This document shows, piece after piece, positions 5,843 through 10,657 of a DNA stretch of 10,657 nucleotides (its first letter is position 1; the number at the start of each line of letters is the position of its first letter). The notes beneath the pieces are model-generated. The model saw only the letters and a list, made by a program, of their open reading frames with translations. It was not told the origin of the DNA and searched no databases. The position numbers were made by a program, and so were the translations under genes. Origin of the DNA: Paracoccaceae bacterium (lineage in GTDB: Bacteria; Pseudomonadota; Alphaproteobacteria; Rhodobacterales; Rhodobacteraceae); NCBI GenBank assembly GCA_003565055.1, contig PXDM01000257.1:1-10657 (forward strand). The letters are read 5' to 3'.

Positions 5843-6831
5843 AATATCTCGGACTGGCCGCGGCCTCTGTCGTCGCACTTGCCGCCGCTTTCAGCCCCGC
5901 GACTGCGGAGGCCCAGCAACTGCGCCTGTCGCATCAGTGGTCGACTGCGGATCTGCGCCATAATGTGGCACAAATGATCGCCGATGATCTCGAAGAGGCC
6001 GATGTCGGGCTGTCGATCCGCATCTTCCCCTCGGCCTCGCTGTTCTCAGCCACCGAGCAATATCTGCCGGTCAGTCGCGGGCAACTCGACATGACCATCT
6101 ATCCGCTGTCCTATGCAGGCGGGCAACGGCCGGAATTCAATCTGACGCTGATGCCCGGCCTCGTGCGCAATCACGATCACGGCGCACGGCTCAATGCCTC
6201 GCCCTTCATGGAGCGGCTTGAAGAGCTGATGGCCGAAGATGATATCATGGTGCTCGTCCATGGCTATCTCGCAGGCGGTTTCGCGTCGAAAGGCGAGTGC
6301 ATCACCCGGCCCGAACATATGTCAGGCCGCACTGTGCGCGCAGCGGGCCGGGCCTTCGAGCAGATGCTGGCCGCCGCCGGGGCGTCGATCTCGTCCATGG
6401 CCTCTTCCGAGATCTATAACGGGATGCAGACCGGCGTTCTGGATGCGGTGAACACCTCGTCTTCCTCCTTCGTGTCCTTCCGGCTCTATGAGCAGGTCGA
6501 CTGCTTCACCCCGGCCGCAGATGTGGCGCTGTGGTTCATGTATCAGCCGCTTCTGATGAATAAATCGACCTTCGACGGGCTGAGTGCCGAGCAGCAGGAA
6601 GCGCTGATGACCGCTGCCGCGCGGGCCGAGGAGTGGTATCTGGAGCAGGCCAAGCTCGATGACACGCGCTCAGTCGAGGTGTTTGAGAATAACGATGTCC
6701 AGATCGCCGAAATGACCCAGGACGATTTCGAAGCCTGGCGCGAGCTGGCCATGGAATCGGCTTATGCGGATTTCCTGCGTCAAGTGCCCAATGGGCAGGA
6801 GTTGCTCGATCTCGCCTTCGCGGTCGAGTGA
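5839..6831 (+). CDS. matP: TRAP transporter periplasmic binding protein (DctP family), likely malonate
   Basis: This is the extracytoplasmic receptor of a TRAP transporter, which binds an organic acid in the periplasm and delivers it to the membrane subunits. The product has 330 residues, the usual DctP length. Residues 1-25 form a Sec signal peptide, with likely cleavage after AEA (MKYLGLAAAS...ATAEA|QQ). The mature start QQLRLSHQW and the core SGRTVRAAGRAF match DctP proteins; R167 is the position of the conserved arginine that binds the substrate carboxylate. SEIYNGMQTGVLDAVNT is the typical hinge motif. C154 and C222 could form a disulfide. ATG 5839 has AGGGAGAG upstream at 5827-5834; the frame is open further upstream but would place extra residues before the signal peptide. 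Malonate is inferred from matA and matB downstream, as with MatPQM of Sinorhizobium. Another dicarboxylate is possible. Confidence 0.88.
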   Translation: MKYLGLAAASVVALAAAFSPATAEAQQLRLSHQWSTADLRHNVAQMIADDLEEADVGLSIRIFPSASLFSATEQYLPVSRGQLDMTIYPLSYAGGQRPEFNLTLMPGLVRNHDHGARLNASPFMERLEELMAEDDIMVLVHGYLAGGFASKGECITRPEHMSGRTVRAAGRAFEQMLAAAGASISSMASSEIYNGMQTGVLDAVNTSSSSFVSFRLYEQVDCFTPAADVALWFMYQPLLMNKSTFDGLSAEQQEALMTAAARAEEWYLEQAKLDDTRSVEVFENNDVQIAEMTQDDFEAWRELAMESAYADFLRQVPNGQELLDLAFAVE

Positions 6832-6838
6832 CCCCATC

Positions 6839-6862
6839 CGGGCGCGTCATCGCGCGCGCCCG
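6839..6862 (+). other. GC-rich hairpin between matP and matQ
   Basis: CGGGCGCG (6839-6846) and CGCGCCCG (6855-6862) form a perfect 8-bp stem with an 8-base loop, just after the binding-protein stop. No U-run follows, so it is not a clear intrinsic terminator. Such hairpins can protect the upstream mRNA or attenuate, giving more binding protein than membrane subunits. That role is inferred. Confidence 0.45.
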
Positions 6863-6900
6863 ACACTCAAAGCCACATCCAAGACAATCAGGAGCGCCAC

Positions 6901-7449
6901 ATGGCCACGACACCTGCAGATGCCGGATGGCGTCGCGGGGCAGGGATGCTCATTCGCGGCATCGGGGGGATCTCGACGCTTTGCGGCTGGATCGCCGCCT
7001 CGATGATCCTCGCCTCGGTACTGATCACTTGCCAGATGATTTTTGTGCGCTTCGTGCTGCGCCAGTCGACGATCTGGCAGACCGAAACCGTGATCTATCT
7101 GATGATCGCCGCAACCATGCTGGGCCTGCCTTATGTGCAGAAACTGCGCGGTCATGTGAATGTCGATCTGCTGCCGATGGCGCTCAGCCCCGTCCCGCGC
7201 AAGGCGCTCGCCGTGCTGGTGCTGGCCTCGGGGATCGTCGTGATCGGGATCATGGGCTGGTATGCCTACGAGCATTGGCTGACCGCCTATCAGCGCGGCT
7301 GGCGCTCGTCGAGCGTCTGGGGGCCGCGCCTCTGGGTTGCCTATATCGCGATGCCAGTGGGCTTTGCGCTCTTCATCGCACAGCTTTTCGCGGATCTTCT
7401 GGCCTTGCTCATCGGTCGTGACACCGCTTTCGGATTGGAGCCTGACTGA
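6901..7449 (+). CDS. matQ: TRAP transporter small membrane subunit (DctQ family)
   Basis: This is the small integral membrane subunit of the TRAP transporter, which partners the large subunit and helps dock the binding protein. It has 182 residues with four predicted membrane helices, at about 26-48, 61-79, 101-121 and 144-171, the normal DctQ topology. The family's motif region is recognisable in FVRFVLRQSTIWQTETVIYL (48-67, with the conserved W-x-E) and in YVQKLRGHVNVDLL (78-91). ATG 6901 follows AGGAG (6890-6894) at a good distance. Its stop overlaps the next start by one base (TGATG), so the two membrane subunits are translationally coupled. Naming as matQ is by operon context. Confidence 0.86.
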   Translation: MATTPADAGWRRGAGMLIRGIGGISTLCGWIAASMILASVLITCQMIFVRFVLRQSTIWQTETVIYLMIAATMLGLPYVQKLRGHVNVDLLPMALSPVPRKALAVLVLASGIVVIGIMGWYAYEHWLTAYQRGWRSSSVWGPRLWVAYIAMPVGFALFIAQLFADLLALLIGRDTAFGLEPD

Positions 7450-8765
7450 TGGATCCGCTCATTCTTGGCGCATTGGTCGCCTTCGTAACCATCGCCGTGC
7501 TGTTCTCCGGCGTCTCGGTCGCCACCGGGCTGCTGATCGTCTCGGGCCTTTTCCTCGCGGTGTTCGAGGGCATGTGGGCGCTGGAGCTGATGCCCGACAA
7601 GTTTTTCGGCAAGCTCAATTCCTTCGCGCTTCTGTCCATCCCGATGTTCATCATCATGGGGGCCGCGATTTCCTCGACGCGGGCCGGCGCGGATCTCTAT
7701 GAGGCGCTGGAGCGCTGGTTGACCCGCGTTCCCGGCGGGCTGGTCATGTCGAACCTCGGGGCCTGCGCGCTGTTTTCGGCCATGTCGGGCTCCAGCCCCG
7801 CGACCTGCGCGGCCATCGGCAAGATGGGCATCCCCGAGATGCGCAAGCGCGGCTATCCCGACACTGTGGCCTCTGGCTCCATCGCGGCGGGCGGCACGCT
7901 CGGCATCCTGATCCCGCCCTCGGTCACGATGATCGTCTACGGGATTGCGACCGAGACCTCGATCGGGCGGCTGTTTCTGGCCGGTGTCTTGCCGGGGCTG
8001 ATGTTGGTGTCGCTCTTCATGGTCTGGTCGGTCTATTCGACCTGGCGCAACACGGGCCTGTCGGTCATGTCCGCGCGGCGCTACTCCCTGCGCGAGAAGC
8101 TGGAAATCCTGCCGCGCGTCATCCCCTTCCTGTTGGTGATCGTGGGCGTCCTTTACGCCATGTATGGCGGCATCGCGACGCCCTCGGAAACCGCCGCCGT
8201 GGGCGCGCTGCTCTGTCTGCTGATGGCGATTGTCATCTACCGGATGTGGTCGCCGAAATCGCTCTGGGTGGTGTTGCGCGATTCGACGCGGGAATCGGTG
8301 ATGATCCTCTTCATCATCGGCGCGGCGGGGGTGTTCAGCTACATGCTGTCCTCGCTCTTCATCACCCAGTCCATCGCGATGTGGATTTCCGGGCTGGAGG
8401 TCAATCGCTGGGTGCTGATGGGCGCGATCAATGTCTTTCTTCTGATCGCAGGCTTCTTCCTGCCGCCCGTCGCGGTGATCCTGATGGCCGCGCCGATCCT
8501 GCTGCCGATCATTCTGGCCGCCGATTTCGACCCCTACTGGTTCGCGGTGATCCTGACGATCAACATGGAAATCGGGCTGATCTCGCCGCCTGTGGGGCTG
8601 AACCTCTATGTGATCAACTCGATTGCGCCGGACATCAAGCTCAAGACCATCCTGCGCGGCTCGCTGCCCTATGTCGGCTGCATGGTGCTGGCCATCGTGA
8701 TCTTGTGTTTCTTCCCCGGCATCGCCACATGGTTACCGGATCTGGTAATGGGGCCTGTGCGATGA
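7449..8765 (+). CDS. matM: TRAP transporter large membrane subunit (DctM family)
   Basis: This is the large membrane subunit, the sodium-driven transport channel of the TRAP system. It has 438 residues, standard for DctM, and is made almost wholly of hydrophobic helices (about 12). Family motifs are SIPMFIIMG at 63-71, AMSGSSPATCAAIG at 111-124 and GSIAAGGTLGILIPPS at 143-158, with the matching second-half motif GLISPPVGLNLYVINSIAP near residue 385. The two glycine/proline-rich hairpin motifs are where Na+ and substrate bind in this superfamily. It overlaps the DctQ-type gene by one base and the malonyl-CoA decarboxylase gene by four bases (ATGA). That second overlap ties transport to the catabolic enzymes in one operon. 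Confidence 0.9.
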   Translation: MDPLILGALVAFVTIAVLFSGVSVATGLLIVSGLFLAVFEGMWALELMPDKFFGKLNSFALLSIPMFIIMGAAISSTRAGADLYEALERWLTRVPGGLVMSNLGACALFSAMSGSSPATCAAIGKMGIPEMRKRGYPDTVASGSIAAGGTLGILIPPSVTMIVYGIATETSIGRLFLAGVLPGLMLVSLFMVWSVYSTWRNTGLSVMSARRYSLREKLEILPRVIPFLLVIVGVLYAMYGGIATPSETAAVGALLCLLMAIVIYRMWSPKSLWVVLRDSTRESVMILFIIGAAGVFSYMLSSLFITQSIAMWISGLEVNRWVLMGAINVFLLIAGFFLPPVAVILMAAPILLPIILAADFDPYWFAVILTINMEIGLISPPVGLNLYVINSIAPDIKLKTILRGSLPYVGCMVLAIVILCFFPGIATWLPDLVMGPVR

Positions 8766-10033
8766 ACCGAACCGGCTATCTGGGCGATCTGCTCAATCAA
8801 CTTGTCGAACGCCGCTTCGTCCCGCTTCGGGGCGGGTCGGATGCGCCGGTGGCGCAGCTCTGCGCCGATCTTCTGGCCGGCGCGGGCGAGGTCTCGACCA
8901 TGCGGCTCGCGCGCCAGATCCTCGGGGCCTATGCGCGGATGGACATGCAGGCGCGCAAAGCCTTCTTCGCGCATCTGGCCGATACCTTCGATCTGGAGGC
9001 CGACGCATTGGCGCAGGCCGCGCTCAACTATGGCAGCGGGCGCGATGTGAAACAGCTGCGGCTGCTCCTGCATCTGGCCGAGCCCCGGCGGCAGGAATTG
9101 CTGCGCAGGCTCAATCACGCGCCCGGTGCGACGGGCGAATTGGTCCGCATGCGCTGCGATCTGTTGGATCTGCTGCCGGAGCGGCCCGATCTCGCCCGCG
9201 TCGATCTCGATTTCGCGCATCTCTTCCAGAGCTGGTTCAATCGCGGCTTTCTGGTGCTGCGCCAAATCACCTGGGACAGTCCCGCACGGCTGCTGGAAAA
9301 GATCATCGCTTATGAGGCCGAGCATGAAATCGACGATTGGGAAGCCCTGCGCGCGCGGCTCGACCCGAAGGACCGGCGCTGTTTCGCCTTCTTCCACCCC
9401 GCCATGCCCGACGAGCCCCTGATCTTTGTCGAGGTCGCGCTGGTCAAGGGCGTGCCGGGCTCGGTGCAAGCCCTTCTGGCCGAAGACCGCACGCCGCTTG
9501 ATCCCGCCCGCGCCGATACCGCGACCTTCTATTCGATCTCGAACTGTCAGGCCGGGCTCAAAGGCATCAGTTTCGGCAATTCGCTGATCAAGCAGGTGGT
9601 GGCACTGTTGCAGCAGGAATTGCCGCATCTGCGCCAGTTCGTCACGCTCTCGCCCATTCCGGGGCTGCGCCGCTGGCTCGAAGAGCGCGCAGAGGCGGGC
9701 GACGCAGCCGCTACAGAGCTGCTCGACGCGCCGGAGCCCGATCCGACGCAACTGCGCCGCCTGACTGCGCATTACCTGCTCGACGCGCGCGACCGCAATG
9801 ACCGCCCGCGCGACCCGGTGGCGCGCTTTCATCTCAACAATGGCGCGCTGGTCCATGAGGTCCATGCCGAGGCCGATCTCTCGCCGCGCGGACGCAAGCA
9901 GTCGCTGGGGGCGATGGTCAATTACCTCTATGACCTCGATCAGGTCGAGGCCCAGCATGAAAGTTATGCCGCCCAAGGCAAGATCGCGGCGACCCGCGCT
10001 GTGCGCCAGCTTGCCCGCGCCGCCGCCGAGTGA
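8762..10033 (+). CDS. matA: Malonyl-CoA decarboxylase MatA
   Basis: MatA converts malonyl-CoA to acetyl-CoA and CO2 in the cytoplasm, the second step of malonate use. The 423-residue product has the two-part malonyl-CoA decarboxylase layout: a helical N-terminal domain (about 1-160), then the acetyltransferase-like catalytic domain. In the latter, FFHPAMPDEPLIFVEVAL (210-227), TATFYSISNCQAGLKGISFGNSLIK (253-276), FVTLSPIPGLRRWL (293-306) and ARFHLNNGALVHEVHAEAD (354-372) are strongly conserved. S297 and H357 correspond to the catalytic Ser and His described for the human enzyme, by memory alignment. ATG 8762 overlaps the transporter stop (ATGA). The frame is open further upstream, but that stretch is only a shadow of the transporter gene. 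matB follows after 42 bp. Confidence 0.93.
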   Translation: MNRTGYLGDLLNQLVERRFVPLRGGSDAPVAQLCADLLAGAGEVSTMRLARQILGAYARMDMQARKAFFAHLADTFDLEADALAQAALNYGSGRDVKQLRLLLHLAEPRRQELLRRLNHAPGATGELVRMRCDLLDLLPERPDLARVDLDFAHLFQSWFNRGFLVLRQITWDSPARLLEKIIAYEAEHEIDDWEALRARLDPKDRRCFAFFHPAMPDEPLIFVEVALVKGVPGSVQALLAEDRTPLDPARADTATFYSISNCQAGLKGISFGNSLIKQVVALLQQELPHLRQFVTLSPIPGLRRWLEERAEAGDAAATELLDAPEPDPTQLRRLTAHYLLDARDRNDRPRDPVARFHLNNGALVHEVHAEADLSPRGRKQSLGAMVNYLYDLDQVEAQHESYAAQGKIAATRAVRQLARAAAE

Positions 10034-10075
10034 CAAAAGCCAACCTGCGCTGCCTGAAAGAGGAGTTCCGATCCG

Positions 10076-10657
10076 ATGACCAACCCGCTCTATGATGCGC
10101 TCTTTGCCCCGCTTGCGGGGGCCGGGCGTCCCTTTCTGACGCTCGAAGATGGCAGCCAGATCAGCGCCGCCGAATTCCACGACATGCTCGCGCGCTACGC
10201 CCATGCGCTCTGCGCCGCCGGGCTGGAGCCGGGGGACCGCGTGGCCGTGCAGGCGTCGAAATCGCCGCAGATGCTGGCCGTCTATGGCGCGGCGGTGGCC
10301 GCCGGTATCGTGTTCCTGCCGCTCAACACCGCCTATACGGCGGCTGAGCTCGCGTATTTCGTGGAGGATTGTGGCGCGGGGCTTTTGCTGGTTGATCCTG
10401 ACCGCATGGACGCGCTCAGCCCGCTTGCGCAAAAGCTGGGGCTGCGTCTCGAAGGACTGGGGCAAGGCGGCAGTTTCGACGCGCTGGCCGCGCAAAAGCC
10501 CACCAGCCTGAAGCCAGAGCCGCGCCGCGCTGATGATCTGACGGCGCTTCTGTACACTTCCGGCACGACCGGGCGCTCCAAGGGCGCGATGCTCAGCCAG
10601 CGCAATCTTCTGTCCAATGCCGAAACGCTGGTCGATCTGTGGCGCTTCACCCGCGAG
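10076..10657 (+). CDS. matB: Malonyl-CoA synthetase MatB, N-terminal part (cut by window edge)
   Basis: MatB activates malonate with ATP and CoA to malonyl-CoA, supplying MatA. The 194 visible residues begin MTNPLYDALFAPL and carry the acyl-adenylate-forming enzyme core: the A2 region AGIVFLPLNTAYTAAELAYF (76-95) and the phosphate-binding A3 motif YTSGTTGRSKG (160-170). NTAY followed by TAAELAYF is typical of the MatB/ACSF3 branch. The start is preceded by GAGGAG at 10060-10065, ten bases away. The frame is open to the right edge, so the C-terminal two thirds, with the substrate-deciding residues, are not visible. The malonate assignment therefore leans on adjacency to matA. A related acyl-CoA synthetase for methylmalonate is a lesser alternative. 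Confidence 0.87.
   Translation, partial: MTNPLYDALFAPLAGAGRPFLTLEDGSQISAAEFHDMLARYAHALCAAGLEPGDRVAVQASKSPQMLAVYGAAVAAGIVFLPLNTAYTAAELAYFVEDCGAGLLLVDPDRMDALSPLAQKLGLRLEGLGQGGSFDALAAQKPTSLKPEPRRADDLTALLYTSGTTGRSKGAMLSQRNLLSNAETLVDLWRFTRE

Noticed and set aside
8669..10495. 608-residue reverse ORF opposite matA and matB
   Set aside because: It is a shadow of GC-rich codon use in two well-recognised forward genes. The translation has no recognisable domain and it runs across gene boundaries.

Overview
The window is GC-rich, densely packed alphaproteobacterial DNA, most likely from an aerobic or facultative anoxygenic phototroph of the Rhodobacteraceae (Rhodobacter/Roseobacter type). The order crtI (reverse) / crtA-bchI-bchD-bchO (forward) is the classical spheroidene-series photosynthesis gene cluster arrangement. 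The presence of crtA implies spheroidenone-type carotenoids. The genus cannot be resolved from this window alone.

Region 1 (1-4949) is the edge of the photosynthesis gene cluster. The 5' part of crtI (phytoene desaturase) reads off the left end. It is divergent from crtA (spheroidene monooxygenase), which is followed by bchI and bchD (ATPase and vWA subunits of magnesium chelatase) and bchO (alpha/beta hydrolase). The AT-rich crtI-crtA gap holds three perfect TGT-N12-ACA palindromes, the binding pattern of the light/oxygen repressor PpsR/CrtJ. They are placed over the likely crtA -35 and -10 boxes and the crtI -35 box. A GC-rich double inverted repeat that looks like a dispersed intergenic element separates bchI from bchD.

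Region 2 (4983-10657) is a malonate uptake and catabolism module. A GntR/FCD regulator (MatR-like, reverse) is divergent from a three-part TRAP transporter (periplasmic binding protein, small and large membrane subunits). The transporter genes are followed by malonyl-CoA decarboxylase (matA) and malonyl-CoA synthetase (matB, cut by the right end). Together these would import malonate, activate it to malonyl-CoA and decarboxylate it to acetyl-CoA plus CO2. The 184-bp control region carries a TTGTATACAA palindrome resembling the rhizobial MatR operator. The palindrome is one of four related 10-bp sites spaced 21, 22 and 21 bp apart. The region also has a possible 18-codon leader ORF that ends by overlapping the transporter start.

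All gene families here are known. I see no novel multi-gene system, CRISPR array, RNA gene or insertion sequence. The points most worth a second look are the two control regions, the intergenic repeat, and the joining of the photosynthesis cluster to the malonate operon. No gene-free stretch exceeds 300 bases.
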